Positions 33,705 to 46,700 of a DNA stretch of 64,000 bases are shown here, in pieces. Both the position numbers and the translations under genes were made by a program. This stretch comes from Iris pallida (lineage: Eukaryota; Streptophyta; Magnoliopsida; Asparagales; Iridaceae), in the NCBI GenBank assembly GCA_029216955.1, contig JANAVB010005597.1, forward strand, positions 44,513,466 to 44,577,465, read 5' to 3'. The notes under the pieces were generated by a model. That model made no database searches, had not been told where the DNA came from, and was given only the letters and a program-made list of their open reading frames with translations. Each line of letters opens with the position of its first letter. Within the stretch, counting starts at the first letter, position 1.

Positions 33705-36277
33705 TGTTACTCCCATTTTTCGTTATACGTATTTTTCTGTATACGTATACGAATTTTTGACATTTGTTAGGTGAACCATATTTATACTTGCCTTGCTTAG
33801 TCTTGGCTTGGTTTAGTTTTGGTTGTTCTTAGCTAGTCTTGGTTCGGTTCACCTTGGTTCTACATAACATGTTGGCTTGGCTTGGCTTGGTTTGGTTTGG
33901 GTTGGTTTAATATGAGTTGGCTTTTATACCAACTCCTTCTCTCTCCTCTCATTAATTTCATTAACTCCTCTCCCCTCATTCTCTATTACTCCTCCCACCA
34001 ACCAACCCAAGGCAAGTATAACTTGCTCTATGGATAACTTGATGGTTCTCCATTTTTGATTGTTCTATTCTTCTTCCTTGCATGATTCCAAGTATCTTTA
34101 GAGCTTGAAAATTTTGGTTTTGATGGTTATATTTCTGTAGATCTAAGTTTTAAGCTTTTTCTTGTTTTCCTTGGTTTTGATCTCTAAAAACTTGGTATTT
34201 CCAAAAACTAGTGGTTCCATATTGTACAAAATTTAATTTCATACAGTTTTGGCTTTTATTTCGCTTGATTTTGAGTTCCGATGAGGTAGTTACGACCATG
34301 GCAAGTTTTTGAAACTTTTATGGCTGAACTTGCTGTTTGGGGACGACGACCCCCATGCGTCCGGGAGGTCATGCGTCGTGAAGTCCTGGAAACGTATCAT
34401 TTGACTCCGAGCGTGTTATGCGCGTAGGTTCCCTATACTCATGTACTGAAAACGCAACGTGAGTTTTTCCAATGCGAAGATTTGTGTAGAAATTTCCCAT
34501 GCACGGATTTATACAGGAATTTCCCATGTGCGAATTTGTGCAAGAATTTTCCATACGATGCGCGAATTTGAGCAGAAATTTTCCATGCACAAATTTGTGC
34601 AGGAATTTTCCATGCGCGAATTTGTGCAGAAAATTTCCATGCGTCGAATTTTCCTAGAATTGTCCATGTGCGGATTTGTACTGTTTTGACATGTTTAAGC
34701 TATTTTGTTGCTAGAATCTTGTAAAACCCAAAATATGAAAGTTGTATATATTCGTCTTGGCTTCGAGAATATTTCTGTCTCACTTTAACTAGAGTTTATA
34801 TGTGACTGATAGTTTCAATCACCCATGGATGTTCTTGATCATCCTTGCATTTTTCTCTCTATATTTGGCCTAAATTGTGATGACCCGACTTGATAAACTT
34901 GTACTTGAACTTGAATATGATAATACGATCCCGTCTTGATAATCTTGCTAGTAGCCCTCGTCGAGGACACTCCTGACAAGTATTCTTGATATGACAAGTA
35001 AACCTGATATGACATGTATAACCTGAATGCTATTGCGACAGCTACTCATGTCTTGCTAGTTTAACACTTGTCTTGACTTCGTGGTTGATTTTTTCGATTG
35101 TGTTTGTATAAGCTACATGTCGTGTCTTGCATCATGTCTAGGACATGGATTCCTGGTTACCACGGTCAGGGATTCATAATGAATCTGACTAGGTTAAATG
35201 ACTAGATTGATTAAGTAGTTCATATAGAGAGATTTCCAAGTTACAGGCAATTCCGTTATTCCGATCACAACTGTGGATTTGTACCCTGCCGTCGAGTAGG
35301 GCACATTTCCAGTACACTGTCAGGTGTTGCACATCTTGAATCATACTTACTCAAATACACCAGTAACCCCGATAACTCTTGTAACTTAATAACTCTCGTA
35401 ACTTTTGTCTAGATAGCCTGGATAGTCTGCAGGGCTTATGACTGCAGAAATATCTCAACTGCATCTTGTTTGTAACTAGGCCTATGATAACCCTATTTTG
35501 CTAATGATACCAAGTCGTAGGATTTGATTGGCCGTGCCTGAACGATTGTCTCATTATTAACATGAAAATTATATTTCACCTCTTATACTTCCCAATGCAA
35601 GTATGTTCATTTTTAACTCTTGTCTTTTACGTTATTATAGTTATGTTGATTGTATCAGTTCTTCTATTATTTATATGCTGGTTTTAGTTCATAAGTGAAG
35701 CCTCCCTTGTGGTACTTGCCCTTTCTGGGGTCTGACCCAGTTGGTTTTGTATGGCCAGATTTTGGGGTGATACCCGAGGATCTAACTACTTTCCAGTCAG
35801 ATGGTGAACACCAGGAGTAACCGTAAAAATGAGTGTGTTTCTTATTTTGCTCTTCCATTCTATGTAACTTATTCTTTTGAGACATTTAGCCGTTAAGCAC
35901 ATGTTAGCTCATGTTGAAACTTTATTTTTGTCTGACTAAGGGTTGTAGCATGATTAGCAAATCCTAGGGTTGATCATGTATGACTTAACTCTTGCTAGTC
36001 TTCGCTTTTGTATGACTAGTTTCATGATCATCTATATATGTAATATTTGGGATGCCTTTTTTTGTATGTCGGATGATCAAATATTTTGTAACATCTATTT
36101 GCTTTCTTGAGATTGAGACACTAGGCTTGGTCTTGACCGTAAGAGACTGATGGATTATAGATAAACCCTCATGCATCTAGACGGCCGTGACTGTATTACG
36201 AAGTGTGTTGCACTCTAATGTACGTAGATAGCTGTATCTGCCCCCCCTCTCCAATATTCTGGTTCTGGAGCGTAATA
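33705..36277 (+). repeat. Putative gypsy 5' LTR
   Basis: Starts TGTTACTCCCATTTTTCG and ends near GGAGCGTAATA at 36271-36277, about 2.6 kb. It is followed by a gypsy gag on the same strand within 250 bp, and its ends mirror each other as in the other gypsy LTRs of the window. The primer-binding site is not convincing (TGGTCCATACAGGTC near 36,290) and no partner LTR is present, so the right end is tentative. It contains the 28-bp minisatellite at 34.47-34.68 kb. Confidence 0.5.
34470..34680. repeat. Tandem minisatellite, about 28-bp units
   Basis: About seven copies of a unit like CCATGCGCGAATTTGTGCAG followed by AAATTT, with point changes and one insertion. Lies inside the putative gypsy LTR. 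Confidence 0.85.
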
Positions 36278-36499
36278 TGATTTAAGTGGTGGTCCATACA
36301 GGTCTTATAAATCAAGATGTATGAGGGTTTTACTGAATAGATGTCTCAATCAGCATTCGCCCTTGATCTCTACTCGTACTTTCTAATCTTCCAAAATCTT
36401 GACATGATAATATGCTCTTATCTTTTATCTATCTTGGTCCTGTCTCAGTGTTTTCCATGTTATTTTCTTCAGTAACATTGTTCCTGGTCCTTCCGATCA

Positions 36500-37960
36500 G
36501 CCGGGCGGAGCAGCTCTTGTGATTCAACAGCTAGTGAACCAGCAACAACCTGGGGACCAAACCCAGCACTTAGGGACAACATCTCGAGTCATGCCTTCTG
36601 AGGAACAAGAGCCACCAGTACAGCCAGCCCAGCCTGCAGAACTTGACAATAGATTTCTGATGGGACTCATCCGAGAATTTCTTGCATCACAAGTTAGCCG
36701 AGGTGATGCTCTGCAGCACGCAGTACAAGCAGCTATGGGCAGAGTTGGTTATCAAGGGAACAATGGAGCCAACAACTTCAAGCGCCTAAATCATGTTTTC
36801 TTTGATGGTAGTGAAGATGCTATCACTGCTGATGCTTGGCTTCAAGACATAGAGATTATTCTAGAGGCTTCTCGAATTCTAGCTGAAGAGAAGGTGGTCG
36901 TTATGTGACTACAATTGTTAGATTTAGCCCGCAGCTGATGGGCGATGCAAGCTGTTAGTTTGGTGATGCCTATCATGTGGGCGATATTCAGCTATAGATT
37001 CCATACAAAGTACTTTGATGTAGTGGCTCGCTATGATCTACAGACAATGTTCAACAATTCAAGCAAATGAAAAGAATGGTCGATGGATATACGGCCAAGT
37101 TTTTAAGACTTAGTCGGTTTGCTCCTACCTTGGTGGTGACCGATTTGGACCGAGCATAGCGATTCCTGCAGGGACTCCACCTAGAGATCATTCTAGCAGT
37201 AGAACAGTTTAAACACCAAATATTTGATGCCATTTTACGATCAGCAAGAAGGCACGAATATACTTCATAGAGGATAGTAGATCGATCCGGAGGACGGAAG
37301 AGACCACATAGACAATTATTCCAGTCATCAGCACCAGCCCCGACAGCTGGGCCATTGACTATTAGAGCTCCTTGGAGGGCGATACTAGTTTCGTCGGTTC
37401 ATCACTCAACTCTGACGTACCCTCAATAATAAAAATAGAAACAGTCTCCTCCAATGGGCTGCTCTCATTGTGGAAAGCCTGGACACGTGATTTAAGAGTT
37501 TCGTAGAGCACAGGGGTTACGCTTAGCTTGTGGGGCACCGGACCACAGAATTAGATCCTGCCCGATAGAGCTAGTTTATCTTCATCAACCCTAACTTCAC
37601 CAACCTTCGAGGCTATTGCCGCCTCAAGCTCAAGCATCCCAGCAGCATTGGCCGCAGCAGTACACCCAGGCCAAATCGTAGATTCAGAATAGAAAAAGAG
37701 GTCACCAGCAGAGGGGACCAGCACCAAAAGGACAGGGTCAAGCTTGGCTCTAACAGTAGCCAAAAAATTGGCATCAAGTGAGGTGGTGGCATGTACCATT
37801 CTTGTTAACTCTTTTACAGTAACAATATTATTTGATTCGGGAGCATTCATTAACGTCTGCACGATTTGCAATATGAATAGGATTGGAGCCCGAGTCATTA
37901 TCAGTAAGACTTAATATCCTTATTGGTAATGGTCTTGTGGGAGTAGATAAAGTCTATACC
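36500..37960 (+). pseudogene. Ty3/gypsy gag and protease start
   Basis: Gag of a gypsy element. The 36519-36908 frame has FFDGSEDAITADAWLQDIE, the usual plant gypsy gag motif. After a frameshift, remnants of the capsid region follow. A zinc knuckle CSHCGKPGHV (37,452 onward), with a stop after it, and a second degenerate Cys motif come next. At about 37,820-37,850, ILFDSGA is the aspartic protease active-site motif (DSG). The coding sequence is then cut by the solo LTR at 37,961 and resumes at 50,802 with the protease end. Many stops; dead. Confidence 0.8.
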
Positions 37961-40276
37961 TGTAACGTCCTAGTCCCATAATACATAGGACTAGGAACGT
38001 AGCATGCCAGTTGCATATATACGAGATATACTCCAATATATGGAAATCTCGAATACACGCATAAGCTGTATTGTGAATATTCATAACAGACAGTCACAGG
38101 TAAAAGCTATATCTCATCCACAGTATAATGTAAGAAAAATGGTAACCCAGGAATCAAAGTGAATGTAAAAATATAATGGTTGAACGGGCGAAGACAAATC
38201 AACTACCGGAACTAAAATAAACTAAAAGGAAAAAAGAGTCCAACCTCTAAGATAAACAGAATAAGAAAAGATAACTAAATAGGCTCCTCGACCCAATAGG
38301 GACAGCTATGATCAGAAGGTATGACTCGCCCGAACGTGAAGGATGAGTCTATACTGGAGCCATACTCCTGCGGAAAGTCCTGCACACCTATACCTGGAGA
38401 GATCACCAGGTCCTCAGAGGGACGTAACAAGATACAAAAAGAACATGCCACATAAACTAAATATAAATTGCTCAATAGTAATAAGTCAAATCGGATCATA
38501 TCAAGGTCCAATACTTCTTATTGAATTAGCGTACCATCCCCCAACCAAACAAGGATAGGAGATGGCACTCTAACCCACGACGAAGCATCTTTCCAACACA
38601 TGAATCCAATATAAGGTATCCGGACCACAACAAGATTCAATACCTTCTCATCGGAGCAGTGAGCCACACCTACAACCAAACAGAAAAAAGATGTGGCAGA
38701 CTAGTCCGCAACAAATTACTATTTCAAGCCATGATTAGATACAAGTACCTAAACCAAAAGTACTCATACCTAACGGATAAGGGTGCCTAACCATTCTAAG
38801 TGCATGCTGTTTTAAGAACATCCTTCAACGCATGGGCCCTGGCTAAAATGGGATCGGCATGGTCCCCCCTTAGGGCACCAGAGGCCCAATCAATAAGAGC
38901 ATAACGTTCCGCAGAACGTCAGTGGCCGTCAGTAATCATTGGTAAACTCACCCGCATCTCCGACGGAGCTCACGGGTTACAAAATATAAAGTGCATAGTA
39001 GTCCATACGCTAAGGTATTGTCCTCCCCATCCAATTCTTAATATGTTGTATCCACAACACAAAACCTCTACTCACCTCTAAGTTAAACTAAGCATGCAAC
39101 ATCTATTAGCGGTTAGTTCTATCGCACGGCTTATACGTACTGGTGGCCAGCCAATCACGCATGTCCGAGTCCTATATGTGACTCACAATAAGGTGGTACA
39201 AATGTTTCAAGGCCTATGAGTGCAACACACAAAGGGTGGTCCCTTAAGTCTAAGTCCAATGTGTTTGAAAATAGTACATAGTAGGAAATAAAACTAAATA
39301 GTAAAATTCTATCTAATTATGCCATGTATCACAATTTATTTTGCAGAAAAATAAATAATAAATAAATGCATGAATATGAGCTAAAGTAAAATAAACAGCT
39401 AATGGTAAGATATCTTGTCTGGAGGTTGTGTGCAAAAATGCGACGTTCGATGACTCACATCGTCAGAATAGTGAAGCAACGAAAGCCAACTTCTATGAAC
39501 GAACTCAGATGCTGAAATAAATATCACGAATAGATTTGGCATAAAATAAATACCTAGGAAATGCCTGTCCAAAAGTCCAATTCTGGAACAGGGACAAAAT
39601 CGTAATTTTGGGTCAAAACGATGTCTACCGTTGGACCCATTTTGTACCGAAAAGCGTGCCAGTACCTACGGTCTATAAAGTCATTAAACTATGTCTACGG
39701 GTCCAATTTGAGGAGACGAAACCAATCGTATGTCTAAAGTTGGATTCCGGCGAGCCGCGCACAAATTCGCCAGTTAGAGTAGGTCACGGGCCCGCCAAAA
39801 AGACGTTTCGGTCAACCTTCTCATATTTGGACCAAACTTGGCGTACATGACCAGAAAAATGATTTGGTCCTACTGGCGCAAGTTTTCTCTCGATACGACG
39901 AACGTGCACAAAGTTATGGCCAAGTTTACAAAGTGTCGATATGGAGGTATCTTGACGGATACGTACTGATTTCGTCACGCACACGGAACGAAATCGAGTT
40001 CCGTCAGTTCGTACACGTCGGAAACATCTATACGTGCCTTTTGATGCGTATAGTGCATGACCACGTCGTCCGGTTTGTCGGGGCGCACGTCGTATCGGGA
40101 AGTTTTTCATAATTTCTATAGTTTTCAGAATAGTTTTTCTCCTAACTTTAACATCGTATAACTTTCGGTTTAACTGACTAGAAATAATTCTACAAAAATG
40201 GTTCTGATCTGGTATAGCTTGTCTACAATATTGTTTAAGTGGTTTTCTAATTTGGTCGATGCTTTGACCGAAATCG

Positions 40277-41218
40277 TGAAGAACAAATAGGCAATTCTAG
40301 AGGGGGGTGAATAGAGTTTATAACAATAATGTCCAATTAAAAAATTAAACTATTTCACCAACAGTAAATAATCAGAGTAAATGCAAAAATAGTAAAAAGC
40401 AAGAAAGCATACGCAAACACAGCCGATTTTAACCTGATTTTCTCGTGGAGGACTAGTCCAGGCCTGAGAACTCTAGCTCAGGATTAAATCTACTATTTGT
40501 GAAAAAGTAGTTACATCCCGTGCCTTTTCTTCAGAAGAGCACGTCAACTTCTTACAGAGATCGCAGTGGCGATGCTTGGAATTTTCCATGCGACTTCTTG
40601 AACTCTTGTACAAACTCCTAACTGAAAAGTACTGAGCACTTTGAGGCTTAGGGAGCTTGTGGCTAGTAGATGAGAAGGGTATGGCTTGTATAAGGCTTTA
40701 GAGAGAAGAGAAGAGAATATTGGATGATTGAAAATGAGAGAATTCATGGCCTATTTATAGGATATCATACAGGCAGAATTCGGCCAGAATTCTGGTTGGA
40801 ATATTCAAAAATTTGGCCGTTGGACAACTTGTATCCAGCCAACCCTAAAAATTAGGGTCCTAGATTTTAGGAGGCAGAGTTCGGCCTGAACTCTGTATGG
40901 AGGTAGAGTTCGGCCCGAACTCTGTCTCCAGAGCACAGAATAGGTCCAATGGGCCAATGGGCTATTTGGATGTTTGGTGGGGCTTTTGGTTTGAGGTATT
41001 GGTATGGTCTAAGTCTCAAAATGCTCAGCACAGCTCAGTTTACATAAGTCTAGACTCAAATAAAAATGTAAAATACAGACTCAAACTACGAAGCATTGCA
41101 AGTGCGAGCTGTCGTCTAGCTTGTACTGAATTCAGTCTTCATGTGTCGTATTGAAATATTACAAGTATCATGTTGTCAATTGTATCAATATATGGTTGAC
41201 TATGATTTTGTGTCAACA
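40277..41218 (-). repeat. 3' LTR of SIRE-type element
   Basis: 942 bp, plus-strand start TGAAGAACAAATAGG, end TTGTGTCAACA. Contains CTATAAATAG on the minus strand (40751-40760) and two palindromic CAGAGTTCGG/CCGAACTCTG-type motifs at about 40,875-40,924. Confidence 0.92.
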
Positions 41219-41235
41219 ATCTCCCCCATATTGAT
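41219..41235 (-). other. Polypurine tract
   Basis: On the minus strand AATATGGGGGAGAT lies directly before the LTR start TGTTGACA, where plus-strand DNA synthesis is primed. A second GGGGGAGA-type tract is at 41,489-41,500. Confidence 0.8.
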
Positions 41236-41429
41236 AATTGACAAACTGATATTTGTATATTCAATATTCATACCTGGACACATTCAAAAAAAAAAATAGT
41301 AGCATAGCTCTCCCGTAATTAGTGCAGGGCTAGCAATAGTTCCCCCGTAAACATTGTTTTGAACCTGTTGTCCTGATAAAAACAATCTTTTCCAAAGCAC
41401 AGATACACAAAGCCAGAGAAAAATGATAT

Positions 41430-41490
41430 GATGATGTAATATGAATATAGCAAAATATGATGATGTAATATGAATATAGCAAAATATGTC
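41430..41490. repeat. Tandem duplication, 29-30-bp unit
   Basis: ATGATGATGTAATATGAATA...GCAAAAT appears twice in direct repeat just upstream of the second purine tract. Confidence 0.85.
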
Positions 41491-41720
41491 TCCCCCTTTT
41501 GGCATTTATCAAACAACCAGAAATAATGATTGGCAAGCACACCAAAAATAATAATGATAAACTGCATAAACTGATAAACGGCATAATAAAATGTCTCCAA
41601 GAGTCACATAATGAGGTCCAATACAACCAAAGTGCATAAATAAAAACAACTACATCAACTAAAAATGCATAAAAGCATAAACTACGATCCTCAGCAGCAG
41701 CAAATAGAAATCCACATCCA

Positions 41721-42995
41721 TCATCGAGCTCGTGAAGGCCCAGCATCGTCGGATGGATCAGTAAAGGAACGACGAGGGTCCACGAAAGCTGCATCCGGAT
41801 CCAGGCAGCGGATAACCCAAGCGTCATCGATACGGTAACCATCGCGAGCAGGGTCCCGCTCTATGGGAATATGCATAGAAGGATGTCGGAACATAGAATA
41901 CCGAATATCGTACAGTGAGCTGCTAATAGCACTCATCTGCAGGGTAGTCCGGTAGTCAAGCTGAGTCCAGTGATCATCCTCTAAAGTGAATCGATCGCGG
42001 ATCATAGTCTGGAGTGACTCAAGAGTAGCAGGAGGAGGAGGAGGATCCTGTCCAAGAGGAGGGGCGTCGGGCTCATCGTCAGAGTGCTCGGACACCACAA
42101 GTGAGCCAACTGCTGCCTGAAGCCGCCGTGCCTTAGAGAGGAAGGCAGGGACAGGTAGGAACTGGCACTCATCAAGAGGTACACGAAAAGCAAGAAAGAG
42201 CATAGGAAGATAAAGAGCATAAACCAAGGATCTTGGTTTCTTCCTAGCATTAATCATCCAGTCCATCATGGTACGTGGAAGATTAAAAGGAACATGAAAA
42301 TGGAGGTGATACAAAGCAGAGATTTCAAAGTATGTAACCTCATCGGTCGATCTTGCTTTGGGCAGAATCGTGTTAAAGACGATTCGATGAAGTTCATAAA
42401 AGTAAGGATTGAGAAACTTGGCGAGAAGCTTGCGAGGACGTGTGTTAGGGGTACACAAGTCGTTCTTAAAGCTTTCTAGGGATGACCCATCGGAAAACTG
42501 AAACTTGCGAGCTTCAACAAGTTTCTCCCATAAGTCAGGCTCCGGAAGATCAAGGTGTTCGGCCGAGTCAAAATCATCAAAAGAAATATCAATGCCTGCA
42601 ACCCGGGAAAATATATGAGTATCATTGTGAGTAAGGTTGCAATAAAATATTTGGATGGCATTGAGATAGATAACCGAATTAGTGGTGACAAGTTCATCAA
42701 AACATAGATCATGAAAGAGTGAATCATATTGTGAAAATATAGAAAAATTTATAGGGTGACCCGTATACACCAGACGGGATCGAAAATCACTAAACCACTC
42801 ATTGGAAGCATCAAGTGATACAAATATCCGGTCATCGTACGTGTTGGGGTCGAGTGGACGAGGTGGGTTGAACAACGGGTGAATGGGTTGTCGATTGGGT
42901 TGTTCAACGGGTGGTTCAACACGAGGAAGAGCATTCGAAAAGGACGCACCCTCGGTTCGAAGTCTCTTCCTCCAATTGAACAACTTGGGAGCCAT
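41721..42995 (-). CDS. Extra ORF in envelope position (424 aa)
   Basis: An open frame between pol and the 3' LTR, same strand, start MAPKLFNWRKR (basic N-terminus). Residues about 45-130 contain RIFVSLDASNEWFSDF and HIFSRVAGIDISFDDFD. Residues about 190-280 (LLAKFLNPYFYELHRIVFN, EISALYHLHFHVPFNLPR) recall the domain named putative plant transposon protein in some SIRE elements. This likeness is from memory of the pattern and not tested. The C-terminus is Pro- and Asp-rich. No clear signal peptide or transmembrane helix is visible, so a true envelope function is doubtful. The region upstream (43.0-43.75 kb) looks promoter-like. A decayed homologue is at 17.6-18.9 kb. Confidence 0.75.
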   Translation of the reverse strand: MAPKLFNWRKRLRTEGASFSNALPRVEPPVEQPNRQPIHPLFNPPRPLDPNTYDDRIFVSLDASNEWFSDFRSRLVYTGHPINFSIFSQYDSLFHDLCFDELVTTNSVIYLNAIQIFYCNLTHNDTHIFSRVAGIDISFDDFDSAEHLDLPEPDLWEKLVEARKFQFSDGSSLESFKNDLCTPNTRPRKLLAKFLNPYFYELHRIVFNTILPKARSTDEVTYFEISALYHLHFHVPFNLPRTMMDWMINARKKPRSLVYALYLPMLFLAFRVPLDECQFLPVPAFLSKARRLQAAVGSLVVSEHSDDEPDAPPLGQDPPPPPATLESLQTMIRDRFTLEDDHWTQLDYRTTLQMSAISSSLYDIRYSMFRHPSMHIPIERDPARDGYRIDDAWVIRCLDPDAAFVDPRRSFTDPSDDAGPSRAR

Positions 42996-43762
42996 GAAAT
43001 AAAAATTGAGGAAATTTAGATGGAGAGAAGTGTGGAAATATACCTCAATTTGATGATGAAAGATGAAGGAGAATGGTGAGAGAATCCTTCTCCTTGAGTT
43101 TTGAGAAGAAATATGCTCTAGGAAGGAAGAACTAGGGTTAGGGTTTGGAGAAAAATAGTTTGGAGAAGTTTAGAAGGTGGCAATGGAAGAGAGATGAGAG
43201 GGGAACCCAATTTTTAGTGTAGGAGTTCGAATGATCGGAGCAAATATGGACCATTGGATCACAATCTGATCAGCGGCTGAGGCTGCTTTCGGTTCTGGAA
43301 CAGCCAGACCGAATTCGGCCCGAACTCTGGGTAAGGCAGAGTTCGGCCCGAATTCTGGTTTCTGTAACCAGAATAGAAATCAGGCTAAAAAAAGTTTGAT
43401 CAAGTAAGAGAGACTAAAAAAATATGATAATAAGTGGATGCAAATATAAAAGGAGAAAACCAAGTAGAGAATACCAAAAAGACCAACACTGAATCAAAGT
43501 GAAGTTTGAAAGTTTGAATTTTCGCATGTGATAAATAAAAGTAAACCTTGTAATAAACAAGGAAATATGCCACAATTCAATATTTTGAAGCTGCCATGGG
43601 TTAGCTGCAGGGGCCGGATACCAGCTAGCGGTAGTCCTGACGACTAGTGCACCGTGTCGCTTAGGCTTTTACGCCTTGTTGTCAGAAGGACCCTTTCGGC
43701 TTGTACCCATAGCAAGTTCATCATAAAGAATCAAGACATAATCGATATTTACGCAGGTTACT
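42996..43762 (-). promoter_or_regulatory. pol-to-extra-ORF spacer with LTR-like motifs
   Basis: Non-coding spacer. Going upstream from the extra ORF: a CT-rich leader with AACCCTAACCCTAG (43131-43146, telo-box-like), then two GAATTCGG/CAGAGTTCGG...CCGAACTCTG-type palindromes (43311-43329 and 43337-43357), then a block at 43600-43708 conserved with the decayed element. The palindromes are the same as those upstream of the TATA box in the LTR. Confidence 0.6.
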
Positions 43763-46700
43763 TTAATGAATAACAGCTTCATCCAAAATTTCTAGTTCAC
43801 GACAAAGAAACTTAAAACACTCTTCGGATAGTGGTTTGGTGAAGAAATCTGCTAGCTGATGATCAGTGTCGATAAATTCTAAGTTAATAGTGTCATTTTG
43901 CTGGTGATCACGCAAAAAGTGGTGACGTATTTCAATGTGCTTCGTACGTGAGTGACATATGGGGTTCTTAGTGAGATTTATAGCACTAGTGTTATCACAA
44001 AATATAGGAATGTGCATAAAAGATAAGTTATAGTCTTCAAGAGTTTGTTTCATCCATAGAATTTGTGCACAACAACGACCAGCTGCGATATATTCAGCTT
44101 CTGTTGTGGATAATGCGACAGAATTCTGCTTCTTGCTAAACCAAGAGACTAAAGCCTTTCATAATAAACGACACGTGCCACTCGTACTTTTACGGTCAAC
44201 CTTGCATCCGGCGAAATCAGCATCAGAGTAACCAATGAGGTCAAATGATGTTGATTTGGGATACCATAGGCCCACTGTAACCGTACCCTTAAGATATCGA
44301 AAGATACGCTTAACAGCAGTCATATGTGATTCCTTAGGATTAGCTTGATATCTAGCACACAGGCAAACGCTAAACATAATATCAGGACGACTAGCAGTTA
44401 AATAAAATAGACTGCCTATCATACCTCTATACTTACGTTGATCCACAGGTTTGTCGCTTTCATCTGGTTCTAGTTTAGTTGTAGTAGCCATTGGAGTGCT
44501 GATTGGTTTGACGTTGTCAAGGTCGAATTTCTTCAGCATGTCCTTTGTATACTTTGACTGATAGATAAAAGTTCTATTTAATGTTTGTTTGACTTGCAGT
44601 CCAAGAAAGTAATTGAGCTCCCCCATCATGCTCATCTCAAACTCGGTCTGCATACACTTGGCAAAATCTTGACAGAGGGTTTCATCAGTAGAACCAAATA
44701 TAATATCATCCACGTAAATTTGCACTAAGAGAATAGTGTCTTTGAAAGATTTTATGAAAAGTGTAGTATCAATTTTCCCTTTTGAGAAACCTTTTTCAAG
44801 CAAGAAATTGCTTAGCCGTTCATACCAAGCTCTAGGGGCTTGTTTGAGGCCATATAGCGCTTTCTTGAGCTTAAAAACATGGTCGGGAAATTTGTGATTT
44901 TCAAAATCAGGGGGTTGTTTTACAAAAACTTCATCCTTAATAAACCCATTCAAGAAAGCACTTTTAACATCCATTTGAAACAATTTAAAATTTTGAAAGT
45001 TAGCAAATGTGCAAAGCATCCGAATAGATTCCAATCTCGCAACAGGAGCATACGTCTCATCGTAGTCGATACCTTCCTCTTGGTTGTATCTTTGAGCTAC
45101 TAGACGAGCTTTGTTGCGTGTAACCGAACCATCTTTATTAACTTTTTTTCGAAAAACCCATTTAGTACCAATGATCGAGTGATTTACCGGCCTAGGAACA
45201 AGTTCCCAAACTTGGCTCCTTTCGAATTGGTTGAGTTCTTCTTGCATGGCAGAAATCCAAAATTCATCATTAAAGGCTTCTACAATATTTTTTGGCTCAA
45301 TTTGTGAAATGAAGGCAATACTAGCAATGGAGTCTCTTAATGATGATCTAGTACTTACTCTGCGTGAAACCTCACCTATAACCAAATTTTTTGGATGTGA
45401 TGGCTTGAAAGAGAATTTCTTTGGCAAGCCCTCCAGAGAGTTGGTTTCAGTGGTGGTATTCAATGGAGTAGAAGTTGATGGCTCAACATCATCATCAAGA
45501 GTAGCTGCTGCACTATTATCCTCATCGAAAGTCATATTTGTAGACTCTTCCACAATTAATGAGCGTTTGTTGAACACTCTATATCCCTTCCTCTTGGCCG
45601 CATAGCCAAGGAATATACCATCGTCAGCTTTGGCATCGAATTTGCCTAAGTTGTCTTTGGTGTTAAGGATAAAACATCGACAACCAAAAACTCGAAAATA
45701 TGAAACGTTTAGAGTTCTTCCAAACCAAAGCTCATAGGGTATTTTCTTCGTAATAGGACGAATAAGCACCCTATTTAAAATATGGCACGCTGTACTGACA
45801 GCTTCAGCCCAAAAATATTTTGGAAGAGAGAATTTATTTAACATGACTCTAGCCATATCGCCAAGAGTCCAATTCTTCCGCTCCACAACACCATTTTGTT
45901 GAGGAGTTCTTGGACACAAAAACTCATGATTAAAACCATTTAAATCACAAAAATTTTCAAAATTACTATTTTCGAATTCGCCTCCATGATCACTTCGGAT
46001 TCGAGTAATTATGTAGCCTTTTTCGTTTTGAACCTTTTTAGCAAATATTTTGAAAACTGAAATGGCATCACTTTTATTTGTAAGAAAGAAAACCCAAGTA
46101 AATCTAGAAAAGTCATCAACTATAATAAAAGCGTAGAGTTTTCCACCAAGACTGGCTACTCTACTAGGGTCAAATAAATCCATATTAAGTAATTGCAAGG
46201 GTCTATTAGTACTTACAGAGTTTATGGAATGAAAAGAAGACTTGGTTGCCTTATTCAATTCACATTCGGCACATACCGTGTCCTTTTTGAATGTGATGTC
46301 GAGCAAGCCTCTAACTAGCTTCTTGGTGGATAGCCTGGATATAGTATCCATATTGGCATGACCAAGACGCTGGTGCCATAATAATCTTTCATCCTTGTGA
46401 GCATAGAGACATCTTCCTGCACTGTTAGTATCTCTAGATAGATAGAAAATATAAATGTTATCCTCTCTTATCCCTTCAAAAGCAATGTCTCCTGTTGACC
46501 TATCATAAATGTAGCATTTATTTTGTCCAAAGTTAATATCATATCCATGATCAGCAAGATGACTTATGTTGAGCAGATTATGCTTTAACTCGGTCACTAG
46601 GAAGACATCCTTTATTACAGGAGAATGAGGATGACCTATAGTACCATTACCAATAATATACCCTTTTAGGTTGTTGTCGAAGGATACATACCCTTCCCTC

